DNA from: Ricinus communis
Lineage: Eukaryota > Streptophyta > Magnoliopsida > Malpighiales > Euphorbiaceae
NCBI RefSeq assembly: GCF_019578655.1
Contig: NC_063259.1
Coordinates: forward strand, 31,049,277-31,113,276
Direction: 5' to 3'
DNA: 64,000 nt
Shown here: positions 39,421-55,829 of the stretch, piece after piece
Layout: each line of letters starts with the position of its first letter
Position numbering within the stretch: position 1 is the first letter of the stretch
The notes under the pieces: model-generated
Databases searched by the model: none
Told to the model about the DNA's origin: nothing
The model's input: only the letters and a program-made list of their open reading frames with translations
Program-made: the position numbers and the translations under genes

Positions 39421-40840
39421 CCCAAACATTTTTCAGCCGCCAAAACATGTTTTGTTATCATAAATAAATAAATAAATAATTAATTACTGTACAATTTGTT
39501 ACATTTGGACATGGAAAAGGGAGATATATAACATATAATAAATTCTTTAGATTCACGTTTCAAACTAAGAAACTAAATCACAATTATGAAAAGAAAAACT
39601 TATTCACAAAATAAGGAGGGAAATCAAACTTAATTTGAATTTTATAATAAATCCAATTGTTTTCTTTTAGAATCTATGATAGATACTTTGTAAAGCCATC
39701 TAACTTTCCTCTGAACCAACAAGATTATGAACAAAAATAAAATAGTGAAAATTATATAATAATTATTTAATTCACCGAGTTTTAATTAGGATTGGAATTC
39801 ATAGTTTCCAACATTAATTAATTAAGATAGTTTATTCAAATTATAAAGTCATAAGTTTTCCAGTCGAATAAACTATTTACAAAGATGAAATTTAAGGTAA
39901 CACAATACCTGTACAAAAATTGCTTGGTTTGGGCAATCAAGATGATGGTCTTGTTAAAGATACAATCCAACATATACAAGAAAAGAAATACAGTGTTGTT
40001 GTACGTGCATGGAGCTTATAGCAGTAACAATCAACAAGGAAAAAGAAAAAGAAGAAACCCTTTAGATATCTTGAACCAAAAAGGATTCAACCTTCGGACA
40101 TGGCCTTTGCCCATAAATAAATGAGAACGCAGTGGTACATATATATATATGTAAGTGAATGCCATGTGAAGATATTGAAGGATCGAGGTCTCTGATGGGT
40201 GTCTGTCTGCGTTCGCTAGTTTTAGCATGTAGCCAATCACCTGCATTAATGGCCTTACTCTCACTGCTTCCTTCACATGCTCTCCGCCATTTTTTAGGTG
40301 AAATCTTATTCGTAACACACAAAATTATAATTTTATTACTTGATTTGATTTCTCATATTATTATATTTATACCGATCGATTTCAATTATGGTCGCTCAAT
40401 GTTCAATGCTAGTATTATTATTTCTAGTCTAGCTTATCTAGTTTAACAAAATCACTGTTTTATTTAGTGTTTTAATAATAAAATAAATAATTTATATTCA
40501 ATCCAATAATCATTTCAGCTGATAACTAAATTTGCTAGGCATTTAATTTATCCACGGGTTTTAAAATTTTAATCCTAATATTAATAAATTATAGATCAAT
40601 TTCTTACTGTCAGAAATTTAATTGGAGAGATCATATCAACCGAAATTAATTTATAAATTTCAAATAAAAGACATTATATTTTGATTCATTAAAATTTTCT
40701 ATTTTAATATGAAATGTTTTGACATGAATCTTGAGTCAAGGGATCAGTCAAAATTACTCGACGCTTAATTACAATTTAAAACACTGGGGAGATAATAGAT
40801 AGAGAGAGAAACAAATTTAGTACTAACAAAGTTAATTAAG
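39421..40840. other. AT-rich intergenic region
   Basis: No gene recognised. The less AT-rich part at 40160-40320 has open frames on both strands but no family likeness. Short complementary arms there (catgtgaag / cttcacatg) do not extend into a good hairpin. Confidence 0.4.
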
Positions 40841-40849
40841 ACGAGTAAT

Positions 40850-41040
40850 TACCTAACGTCAAATTGTGTGGGCCCCCCACCCACACACAGCGAGTGTAGA
40901 GAGTGGACCCTGAGGCTCCATGCAGTAAATTCGATCTCATTTCATAAGGCACGTGCTCAAAATCAAAGCAAATACAGGTGGGCCAGTGACCACTGTCTAC
41001 CATTACCAAGCCCAAGTGAGTCAACTCTTTCATAACACAG
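40850..41040. promoter_or_regulatory. GC-balanced patch with G-box and GGGCC motifs
   Basis: About 190 bases richer in GC than the surroundings, with GTGGGCCCCCCAC at about 40869-40881, CACGTG (in ggcacgtgctc) at about 40952 and gtgggccagtg near 40979. Possible distal regulatory DNA; the nearest gene start, the hexokinase-like gene, is 1.8 kb to the right. Confidence 0.3.
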
Positions 41041-42445
41041 CTTTACAAATATTTTACGCTTCAGATCAATCGCATAACTGAATTCCTTAATTGTACGATC
41101 CGGATTAGACACCAACCACAATCTCCTCAAACAAACCAAAAAAGAAAAAAAAAGAAAAAGAAAAAGAAGAAATACTCCTTCCTATTTGTTATAATAAAAT
41201 CTAAATCCATGTGTCACGATAAATTATTTGATTTTATTTTATTTTAACAACAAAATAGTGATATTTTTTTATAGAAAAAATTATTTAAATTTAGTTTTAT
41301 AAATTATGTCTAAATTCTAATATTTACTATCAATATATAATAAAAATTGATAAATGTGTATTTTTCTCTAAATATATTAAAATATTACAAGAAGTGAGGA
41401 AGGAGAAAGATATAAAATAACCAACAACAACAAATTACAATTGTCTTATTATTATTTTATGTGAGCACCACTTTTTAACTGTACTGTGAAAAAAAACAAA
41501 TATTAAATTACCAAGGAAACCCATAATTCTTTTATTTTTCTTTTTAAATGAACAATACATAGAGATGGCAGAGGAAGATGGTAGCTTTATTTGTGAGCAC
41601 AGCTGGAATTAGCGGGGACACAGCTGGCATGTACGGAGGCAGATACGCAGCTACCGTCGCCGTTTGATCGCTTTTTTTTTTTTTTGTTGGGTTTTGCCTC
41701 TTTATTAGAAAGCAGCTGTATCTGAAATTATGGCAACCCCCAATATCACACTCCCTTTCTTTTTTACACATACGAAGACAAACAGAATCTAGAAACCAAA
41801 AGTAAATTCCTCTAACTCAACCCAACCTTGCTATTTGTTTTTCCTCTTCTACCCTTCCCTTTTACCGCTAATGATATCCATATAAAAGAAAAAAGATTAG
41901 CAAAAAACTATATTCAGTAGCATAATTATAATGTGTATGAAGAAAAAACAGCATGCCCTAGCCACTAGTATGAATAGAATAGTTATAGATTAGAAGTCAC
42001 ATCACATTGCTAAATTAACATAAATACTTGGTCCCATAACTAAGCAAATTGAAGGAAGCACAAACAAGTATATGCTAAGCCTCTCTCCCATATGGAAAAT
42101 GTCTTAATCAACGAGTCAAAACAATCCAAAAGCCTACCTTTCAAAAACAATGCTAACCAACTTTTTTCCTTCAACTCTCATTCTCACTTTACATTTACAA
42201 CCCTATAAATCACCAGAAGAATAAAACTTGAAAAAGAAAACAAAATTAAAAAACAAATAATAATTGTAATATGTCAGAAATTGAATGGCAATTATGTAAC
42301 ACCAACTCCACAAAAGCAAAAAAGCACAAGTCAAATTTGGTATTAACCTCAAAATCTTTCATAAACGGTAAAAAATCATTAAAGATCCTCTAACAAATCC
42401 GTCATTCTGTAATATGCATGAGGGCAAATCTGTCATTATTTAATG
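41041..42445. other. spacer before the hexokinase-like gene
   Basis: AT-rich with A- and T-tracts. At 41580-41670 a short, more balanced stretch has two copies of cacagctgg. No gene recognised. Confidence 0.4.
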
Positions 42446-42453
42446 TATATAAG
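42446..42453 (+). promoter_or_regulatory. TATA box of the hexokinase-like gene
   Basis: TATATAAG about 400 bases before the ATG. It is followed by a CT-rich, leader-like stretch (ctctctctaattcgctttct) from about 42501, suggesting a leader of roughly 360 bases. Confidence 0.5.
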
Positions 42454-42777
42454 TACTTTAGTTCATATTTCAGTATTTGTTAGTGCAAACAACCATTTTT
42501 CTCTCTCTAATTCGCTTTCTCTCTCTACGAAAACCCAAAAATAAAGAAATAAAAAACAAACCTTTTTTTTTTTAAAGCCTTTCCTCGAACAGTTCATCTA
42601 CAAAGCACAATCTTTCACCGGCGATTATCGTCGTTACAAAACTGCCGTTGGAACAAATAAAGAGTACCCAGAAATTAAAAAATAAAAACACACAAACGGA
42701 AAACTAGCAGTACTCGTCTTCTGGGTTCTATTTTTACACGATAGGTCATTCCAAGAGCGAAAAGAGAAGCTTTAGAG

Positions 42778-42804
42778 ATGAAACGTCGTCGGTTTGGTGC
42801 TTAA
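42778..42804 (+). CDS. upstream ORF in the hexokinase-like leader
   Basis: A complete eight-codon reading frame (MKRRRFGA, stop TAA at 42802-42804) lies 43 bases before the main ATG at 42848, in a different frame. If the leader starts near the TATA box at 42446, ribosomes would meet it first. Upstream ORFs of this kind often lower translation of the main frame; conservation would be needed to show function. Confidence 0.45.
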   Translation: MKRRRFGA

Positions 42805-42847
42805 GACTGTACAAAAAATATCGTTTATTGGGTACGAGGTGGCGGTG

Positions 42848-47623
<4,776 letters not shown>

Positions 47624-48504
47624 TTATATATTATTTATATATATACATATAGCCCCTGTAAATGTAGAATTTTTTTTTCTTCAATATATTATTATAAGGG
47701 TTGTTTCTAAAATATTTTCTTTCCAAATGGGTTCCCCATGTATCTCATGTTCTTTAATTTTTTGTTTTTTTACTTTCCCACCCCTTTTCCAAGTCTCTTG
47801 TATATTGTTATTATCAATGTGAAAAATGTTCTTTGTTGATCGAATTGAAAATTGAAAAGTTATGTCCATTGCATTCTGTTCAAGTAACTTGTGTGTTCAA
47901 TGTCTGAAGACATATTGAAAAGTATGAAGTGTGGTATTCCTTGTCGTTTCAGCCACGAGTTGTCCGCCACCATCCATTGTCATTGGTCGGCGCCTCCTCT
48001 AATGGATCTGCTCTCTTCGCTTTGACCATGCCCATCATTGGCATTACTAATACTATACAACTTCTCTCACCACCACCATGGAATAATTGCTGTCACGCTC
48101 GCCTACCTTAACCATTGCCATAGCTTGGTGCCACTGGTGATGGTGATCGCATGCCCAATGTTTAAAAGCTTACTCTTATCTTAGTCATGTTGACTTTTTA
48201 TTCTCCATTAATATGTGTGGTAAACATCCTCCACTCATATTTCTTGCTACGTACACATCCATTTGCCGCAAACTTTTCCCATCATTGGGGAAGTGGAGCG
48301 TGTGATCCCATGTCTTTGAATCTCTAACATTTTGGTTGGTACTTTATAATTTGGTGGCTATTGGAACCCATTTTGATTGATGTTTTAAGGTTTTATAATA
48401 TTTTCTTTATTCTCTCTCTCGCTCCATATTTTATACTCAATAACTTAAAATATAGATGAAAAAATTATTGGATTCTTTTGTTCAGATTTCGAATTAGGAA
48501 TTGA
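47624..48504. other. 3' flank of the hexokinase-like gene and spacer
   Basis: Contains the untranslated tail of the hexokinase-like gene at the left. At 47940-48180 there is a more GC-balanced stretch (ccaccatccattgtcattgg, later caccaccaccatgg) with a short open frame that I cannot assign. Confidence 0.4.
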
Positions 48505-48836
48505 AAATAATGAAAATTCTAATAAACTATTTGGTAAAATAAGAAATAAGAAATGGAATGAAAATTCTAATTGCTTATTTTATTATAATTTTAGTAGCTT
48601 ATTGTCTGTTATTATGTATATTTTTATTTATAATTGTATTACCTTTTCATGTGTTTGATCATTTTATCATTAATCAAATTTGATTTTTATGGGAACAAAT
48701 TGACAGAATAAAATGGATGATTCTTATTAATGGAAAATAATTATATTAATTTTCAAATATTATTTTACGAATTAAATTAATAAGAAAGATGGACATTCTA
48801 ATCCAATTTCTGTTCAATCTTTTCATTAACCAAACC
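48505..48836. repeat. MITE-like element upstream of the THUMP gene
   Basis: The left end includes tttggtaaaataagaaataa and gaatgaaaattctaatt. The right end (attctaatccaatttctgtt then caatcttttcattaaccaaa) reads on the other strand as tttggttaatgaaaagattg followed by aacagaaattggattagaat, so the two ends are imperfect inverted repeats. No coding capacity. It stops next to the TATA box of the THUMP gene. Confidence 0.4.
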
Positions 48837-48842
48837 TCTGGT

Positions 48843-48850
48843 TATATAAA
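48843..48850 (+). promoter_or_regulatory. TATA box of the THUMP-domain gene
   Basis: TATATAAA about 175 bases before the ATG at 49025. Downstream at 48896-48901 is TGGGCC, the core of the site II element common in promoters of ribosomal and other growth-linked plant genes. Confidence 0.5.
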
Positions 48851-49024
48851 TGCTCTATTAAAAAAAGTATTCGAATTTACTGAAAACGATTCATATGGGC
48901 CGAGGCCTAAACCCAAATTCTCTTCGGGCCTTCGTCGAAAAGCAATGTATTTTCTCTTCCCTTTCAGCGTCCATGCCGAACCCTGAGAGAGCACAGTACT
49001 CAGCTTAATCCTTCTCTGCCAATA

Positions 49025-49336
49025 ATGGCCACCGAGAACAAGCCGAAGTCGGTTGCCACCAATAGCAAGAAGCGGAAGCAGCGTTACCTTCCCCACAATG
49101 TATCTCTCTTTTTTTATTATCAGTTTATGTAATATAGATAGATAGAAGGTACCAATTGCTTTTTTGTTTATTTGAATTAAGTTTTGTTTTTATATTTATA
49201 TATGTATTTCAGAAGCCAGTAAAGAAGAAGGGATCATACCCATTACATCCAGGAGTGCAGGGCTTCTTTATTACCTGTGATGGTGGCAGAGAACGCCAAG
49301 CTTCTCATGAGGCTATTAATGTTATTGATTCTGTAT

Positions 49337-49381
<45 letters not shown>

Positions 49382-52074
49382 TTTCTTAGAAAACGGTGTT
49401 CTTTACTTTTGTACTTGCTGATAAACACTGTTTTCTTGCCTCAACACTCGTTATCAAACTATAGTAGTTTGCTTGGAGTTTTGAATCCTTTTGCTTTGAT
49501 TCGATTTAGGTTTTGAGTGGAATTGTAATAAGGAAAAATATTAAGAGCTCTAAGTAGTTTAATTATATGCATTAGAGGAAGACTATACCACGGAAAATGG
49601 ATGAAATATAAAATTTGGTCTAAGTAGCATAACTCTGACGATGAATTGGAAACCGGTAAAGTATGGTTGCATGGATGATAATTATTTGTCCAAAATATTT
49701 TCCAATTTTAAAAATTATGATGATTCTGGGTGGTTGGTTTCTATGCCAAGTATACAGCTACCATTTAGACTCTGACTTTGAGATTCGTTCATAAGTCATC
49801 TCAGTTTACCTTGTAATTTCATATACAAAATAAATGGAAATTAAGTTATTGCCTTTCATCTAAAAATCACCTCTTTTTGTGCATTCACAAGCTTTATGCC
49901 TTTTGTACACTGTGTTTGGTTTTTCATAAAAGCAGTTTCAAAGTAGCGAATGCTCCATTTTCAGGACATGCACTGGATATTTAGCTGCTGATGTTTCAGT
50001 TTTCTCTTGCAGTTTTATGAAGAGCTAGTCCATGCAAAGGATACGAGTGTGAAGCTTGAGTTGCCTAAAAAACCTTCAAGTAAAAAGATCAAGTTTGTAT
50101 ATTCTGATGACGAAGAAGATGATGATGATAATGGGGTGGAAGGAGAGGAGGAGGAGGAGGATAAAGAGGAGGACAAGGAAGAAGGGAATAAATCAGATAC
50201 CAAACAAAACAATGATGATAAAAATGACAATCCTGCAAATGAGAAGTTAGAATTTCCTAATGTGGACAAGACTTGCAATGGAAATCAAACAGAAAAAAAC
50301 ACTTGTGATAATGAAGCTGGTGGTAAAGATGAACATCAAACAAATGAAACTGATGAGCCTCCAGCAAAGAAGCAAATCATAGAAACATGTGTTTCAAGTT
50401 CTGTTGTCCATGAAAAGGTGGAGCAGAGATCCATTGATAAGCTTATTGAAGATGAACTCAAGGAACTGGGAGATAAGAGTAAGGTGTGTATCAAACTGCC
50501 CCTATTCACCATTTACTTTTGTGTATTTTGATGGACCTCCATAGAAGTTGGATGCCATGCTCTAATTCTACAATGCCCTTAGCAAAACGACCTTCTGATG
50601 GCCTCTTCAGGAGGCAACTGTAGTACTTTAACTTAAAGAACCTAGTAGCTTAAAGCTAGCTTAAATCTGATATGCTGTTTAAGGGTGAAGCACTTGAAGG
50701 GCTGTTTGGACTTGGCTTATTTACTATCCAATGTTGTAGACATTGTGCTCAATTTCTGGTTTTTTCTGTGGATATGAGAAAAGGATATCAGCCAACCGTG
50801 GTATTCTTAATATTTATAATCACATTGAAATTAGTTGTCCTGTTTGTACAGAGGCGCTTTACGAACCTTGATTCAGGTTGCAATGGTGTTGTCTTTGTCC
50901 AAATGCGCAAGAGAGATGGGGACCCTTCTCCTAAAGATATTGCACAGCACATTATGACATCAGCTGCATCAACAAGGAAACACATGTCAAGGTTTGTGAA
51001 TTGCTGATTTGTTCTGTTAAATTCTATGGAGTGCAAATAGCTTCCAACTAGTGCTGTCTAGATCTTTGAAGCTTCTGCATGCCAGGTTTCACATCTGGGC
51101 TACTAGTTGTGGACCGCACATGTAACATACTGGTGCATAGAGAAGCAAATTGGCTATGTGTAGTGCTGGAGGAAACCAAGAGCTCATTTTAGGTCCTAAA
51201 GTTCTTTTTCCTTTTTTTCTTCTCATGTATAGGTTCATCCTAAGAGTTTTACCCGTGGAAATCGCATGCTATGCTTCAGAAGAGGAAATTTCAAAAGCAA
51301 TGGCACCAATTGTGGAAAAATATTTTCCTGTCGATACACAAAACCCACAGAAGGTACTATATACCAAACATTATCTATGGCATTATAGTTTAGCCTCATG
51401 GCAACTAAATTACAAAGTTTGTCCTGGATATGCAAAAGGTTTCTTAATACAGTCATTGACTGAATCTCTTATAGCCAGGAAGAAATACGACTCTTGAAAA
51501 GAGTTCACCTGTTAAGCTTCCTACCAATGGATAATACCTTGCGACTTTGATTAGGGACTCAACCTTTATTAGTTAACATCCAAATCTCTCCATAAGGACA
51601 AGGGATGGCATGATTGCTGCTAATTAGTAAATAATGGCACAAACTTAATTTTCTTTTTTGTTCTGTAAAGAAATGAGTACTGACTCTCAGTTTTGCCTAC
51701 CTTGCCAATATGTGTAGTTTGCAGTGCTTTATGAAGCTCGTGCAAACACTGGCATCGACAGGATGAAGATTATAAATTCAGTTGCAAAATCTGTTCCTGG
51801 ACCCCATAAAGTTGATCTTAACAATCCTGACAAGACAATCGTAGTTGAAATTGTTAAGGTAAGCATTTCCCTTCCCAGGTAAAACTCAAGAATTTGTAGA
51901 CTATTCATTCTCATTTGCAAAATCTTCAATTCTTTTATGCACGTCTATCTCTTCCTCCACTCTGATAACCTTTGTTTTTTTGGAACTTGTCAGACCGTAT
52001 GCTTGATTGGCCTTGTTGAAAACTACAAGGGGTTGGCCAAATACAACCTGAGGCAGCTTACATCACCCAAGTAA
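49025..52074 (+). CDS. THUMP-domain protein, THUMPD1/Tan1 homologue
   Basis: RNA-binding adaptor related to human THUMPD1 and yeast Tan1, which partner the acetyltransferase (NAT10/Kre33) that makes N4-acetylcytidine at position 12 of serine and leucine tRNAs. Seven exons: 49025-49099, 49213-49332, 50013-50483, 50852-50991, 51233-51353, 51718-51858 and 51994-52074; 1149 bases, 382 residues. The N-terminus is basic (KKRKQRY). HPGVQGFFITCDGGRERQAS (about 35-55) is the family's opening motif. Exon 3 codes a long acidic, low-complexity linker (DDEEDDDDN, then GEEEEEDKEEDKEE). IDKLIEDELKELGDKSK leads to the THUMP domain (about 225-375), with GCNGVVFVQMR, RFILRVLPVEIACYASEEEI and VCLIGLVENYKGLAKYNLRQ. 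No lesion is seen. The predicted adaptor role follows from the family and has not been shown here. Confidence 0.93.
49338..49379. repeat. (TC)n microsatellite at the start of THUMP intron 2
   Basis: About 20 uninterrupted CT dinucleotides begin six bases after the exon 2 donor (gtatgt). They may vary in length between individuals. Confidence 0.9.
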
Positions 52075-53038
52075 TAAGCAGCCTAATACCTTTCTCACGG
52101 AAGCACGACATACTCGTATGCTATATTTTCCGCATATTAGCAGATTGATGTGCTAGAATTTTGTCGTCAATCAAATCTTTTTCGTTTTAATGCTTAAACT
52201 ATTAGTGAGTTTCTTTGGATTAAATTTTCATGATAATTAAATTTTATTGCTGCTGAATTTCTGGTAATGATATCCAAATCATTTGTAAATTAATTAATTC
52301 ACAATATACAATTGATTTAAAAATCCGATGTGCAGAGAATCCCTAATTAGATAGAGATTTTAACAAAATATAATGGCAAAATTGTTAGTAAAATCCCCAT
52401 CCTGGACTGTATAATAACTGAGGGTGGAAAAAATATGTGACAGGTCCCCTACCAATTACAATTGCTATATGGGTTACGCTCCAGATTCGAATTTTTATCA
52501 ATGTAAAAGCTTAATATTGAAAAAAAACAACAAAGTTTAATAATGTTTTTGATTTATGCACAAATTTACATTAACAAAGTTAGCCTTCACAAACTTTTTA
52601 TTTCTACAAAGTTATATAAAAATATATGCATGCTTCCATTTGTTTTTGCTTGATTTTATATTAAAAATGAGCAGTGATCTTAGATTGATCATCGGACTGA
52701 CTGACGCTGCTGTCAAAGTATATTGATCTTCTTGGAAAATTTGATTGCTCATGTTAAGAGTAGATTTATATTCTTTTCACTTTTCGTGTCCTTGCTAATT
52801 ATATATTATAATTAAAAAAAATGAAAGTTCTTAAACATCATAATTAAAAATTAGATCCAAAGAGAAGAATAATAATAATATGTAATTCAATTCTTTAAAG
52901 CATTTGAATCACGTAAAATTAAATATTTTAAAAATAGAAATCGCACACATTAAGAAAGAAGAAAAAAAGAAAAAACTCGTTTCCATACATCTCTTCCTTG
53001 GTCTTTTATAATCTTATGCACCTAATCTTATGAGAATA
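52075..53038. other. convergent intergenic region
   Basis: Tail-to-tail region between the THUMP gene and the E2 gene. It holds their 3' untranslated regions (limits unknown) and AT-rich spacer. No gene recognised. Confidence 0.5.
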
Positions 53039-54189
53039 TTATGCACTTGGAGGCTTGTACAACTTCTCCACCATCTTTCTATATTCTGCAATCAAGTCCA
53101 ATTTAACTATTTAGTTTATTATCTGATAAAAAAATTCTTAAAAAAAAAATGGGAAGTAACTCAAAGCACCTTCTTGATTGCTCCATAGTTGAGCCGCTTG
53201 AGTGTTTAAAGGTGAGCTTATATTTGGCTCTGGACAATGCACAAATAGAAAAACACAATTATTTTCATACAAACTGCCTTAATCAAATTTCCATAGCAGA
53301 TGAGGAATTTACCTCCAAGCAGACTCTGGATAGATATGAGTATTGTCCGAACATCATAAGCCGATGACCATTTATCCTACAATATAAATTTTGTGATCAG
53401 ATATATTAGCATCACAAGAGATACAGTGCATTAGCATAGCAACAGGTGGAGTAAAAGGATACTGTACCTGAAGGATGTCCAAGCAAATGTTTCCATAAAC
53501 ATCCACATTAGGATGAAAGCAGCTGGTTTCGAACTTCACCTTTGGAGGCTTGAAGGGATAGTCATTTGGGAAAGAAAGGGATAGCTTGTATTCAGTTCCT
53601 TCAAAAACTGTGTCTTTGCTTCCTGTAATTGTTCCTTTCCAGCAGAATATGTTATCCTCCTCAGGAAAGGCAGATATCCCAGATTCTCCACTCATCTAGA
53701 GATTGAAATTCATCAAGGCCTTAAACAATAACTTCACTAATTGGTATATTTTGATATTTGATAAAATCACAAATTCAAGTGCGGAAAATGTACACTCACC
53801 ATCAATGCCATTAATTCAGATTGCAACCTGTTTAGAACAATTTTTTTTTTTTTTTATTTAAGAAAGAAAAGGCCAGAAGGTCAGAAACCTTTAACAAAGA
53901 CTTGGTAATTGAATCAGGCTTTTGAAACAAATCATTTAAACATAGTACCCGAATAAAAAGAAGAGTAACTTACTCGATATTTAAATTTCAACTGACTAAA
54001 CTATAAATATACAGAGAAAAAAATGCAAAACCCCCAATTATTCACAAGTCTCCATTTAGATGTAAGAGAAAAGTACCGTTTAAGAACAGACTGAGTGTCA
54101 ACAGTCTTCACAGTCGGCACAGTCTGCTTCGATGGGGCCCCTGCCGAAGCGACGGGTGTGTTGCCTTGGTACCCATTAACTGTTGCCAT
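53039..54189 (-). CDS. UBC20: ubiquitin-conjugating enzyme E2-C (UBC19/UBC20 type)
   Basis: E2 of the UBCH10 class, which passes ubiquitin to the anaphase-promoting complex and starts destruction of mitotic cyclins. Six minus-strand exons: 54077-54189, 53800-53827, 53468-53695, 53313-53376, 53170-53229 and 53039-53085; 540 bases, 179 residues. The N-terminal extension ([20 protein letters not shown] to VDTQSVLKR) is characteristic of the plant E2-C pair. The UBC fold follows: [36 protein letters not shown] (108-110) and NICLDILQ with active-site Cys118, then [39 protein letters not shown] and the ending LYKPPSA. All key residues are present. A perfect MSA motif and a second near-match upstream suggest G2/M expression. 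UBC19 and UBC20 cannot be told apart here. Confidence 0.95.
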
Positions 54190-54383
54190 AGTTCCTTTTT
54201 CTTCTTCTTTTACTCTTCAGATTCAAAAAAACTAAACTAAAGAAAATGAAAGAAGAAGGGATTTACTTTTACTTTTTTTTTTTTCTGGAGAACAACAACA
54301 GGAAGAAGAGATTCAACAATGGTATCTCTCTATGTCTCTTCTTCTTTGCGTTGCAGTGAGAGAATATGATGGAGGAGTTTGGT

Positions 54384-54394
54384 GCTTATAAAAG
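54384..54394 (-). promoter_or_regulatory. TATA-like box of the E2-C gene
   Basis: CTTTTATAAGC on the minus strand about 200 bases before the ATG at 54189, consistent with a leader of about 170 bases. Confidence 0.4.
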
Positions 54395-54415
54395 GGAGCG
54401 TGACTTAGCAAAACG

Positions 54416-54426
54416 AAGCCGTTTGA
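54416..54426 (-). promoter_or_regulatory. MSA-like motif (two mismatches)
   Basis: On the minus strand TCAAACGGCTT retains the AACGG core of the mitosis-specific activator consensus YCYAACGGYYA with two mismatches. It sits just upstream of the TATA-like box. Confidence 0.4.
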
Positions 54427-54527
54427 AAAAGGGATCGGGAGTTTGGTTGAGGTAGGGCTGAAAAACAAAAATTCGAACGTTACAATGAAGGCGGCGCATT
54501 TTCTACTTTTCCGCTTTGTCTTTGATC

Positions 54528-54538
54528 TCCAACGGCTA
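54528..54538 (+). promoter_or_regulatory. MSA element (G2/M) upstream of the E2-C gene
   Basis: TCCAACGGCTA matches every position of YCYAACGGYYA, the binding site of three-repeat MYB factors that drive G2/M genes in plants. It is about 340 bases upstream of the ATG, on the strand opposite to the gene. Confidence 0.65.
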
Positions 54539-55829
54539 GTTCAGTGTTTTTTTCTTTAAAAAAAAAAAGAAGAAAGCAATTGATAATTTTATTTCATTTA
54601 ATTCTCCAATAATTTATTCTTTTTTGTAATACTGATAGAGGTCTCGTGCATATGACTCATTATTATTTTTTATTAATTATAATCAGCTGAAAACAATAAT
54701 TTTTTTATTTAATTTTTTGTATAAGAATAGACATCCTATTTTGTTATAATCCTTATATTTTATATAAATTAGTACTATTTAATTTTTTATGAATGTATTT
54801 GGCACGTGACTCATATATTATCCAAATTTATTAAAAAGTCTCACAATTCATATACACAATATTAATTTATCCTAATAATTAAGAATTAAAATAATAATAA
54901 TAAAGAATAATTGATTTGCTACATAAACGTCACCATGCGCTGTGATGATTCTTCCTACTATTGCTAATAAATTAAGTTTTGGTAATTTATTATAAATTTA
55001 TGTTAAATATTTAATATTTAGAAAATAGATAATGATTTTTATATTAGAAGACAGTATGTTGTGATTTATTTTATAATTAAACAATAGGTTTTTTATCCTT
55101 AAATATGCAGATTTTTTAGAAAAGTTAAGAAATTATAATAACAGTTTTAATTTATATAAATGTATCTAATAAATTATCAAAATAGTTTCATCTCATAAAA
55201 ATATTTAGCAAGAATTTAATTCGATTTCTTTTTGGGAAAAATTGCCTACTCCCTTTTTATTTATATTTCATATAGTCATAGAATTATAGATATTGTATAA
55301 ATTTTATGAACAAATAAAATAGTAGATCGTAAATGAAAAGGACGTAAATTATATTTTGAACTCTAATATATTATGCATTATATACCTGGTGTCCAAAATA
55401 CGGCCGTTTCATTTAAATGAGGAAGCTAAATTTTAAAACATACATGTAAGATAGTTTCAATTCAAATATAACGTTTTGTTTCTTATTGTCAATTTTAAAT
55501 AAAATCGCGAGCTTTCTTTTATTGGCTTTGTTTGATGTTGTCTTCTCCATTCTCGATTCTCTATTATTTATAGCTTCAAATTAGATCTTATAAGCTATGT
55601 TTTTTATTCTTTTCTTTCCTTTTTGTTCTCTGTTGTATAATATTGTTGTTCTTTAATTTATTTTTTCTTTTTTTGTTCTCATACATACATTACGTATATT
55701 TGTAGATTTTAAAAATTTACTTTTGACGAGGCAAAATTTTTCATTTTTTCTCAATTTTTCAGAGTTTCAAATCAAATTCTATAAGTTTTAATAATTTTTT
55801 TTTTAAAGTATGATAATAATTTCATTGCT
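54539..55829. other. AT-rich spacer
   Basis: No gene recognised; AT-rich with short A- and T-tracts leading into the GTTCAT repeat field. Confidence 0.5.

Noticed and set aside
40031..40322. Minus-strand open frames and a possible hairpin (catgtgaag / cttcacatg)
   Set aside because: The arms pair for only about nine bases and no known microRNA sequence is present. The translations match no family.
42794..42847. Upstream in-frame extension of the hexokinase-like protein
   Set aside because: The extension starts at TTG, not ATG. The ATG at 42848 begins the family's MGKV N-terminus and membrane anchor.
47929..48111. Open frame downstream of the hexokinase-like gene
   Set aside because: Short, no recognisable domain, no splice partners; kept only as a note within the spacer.
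52440..52500. tRNA-like phrase (gggttacgctccagattcgaa)
   Set aside because: No acceptor stem, D-arm or anticodon arm can be built around it.
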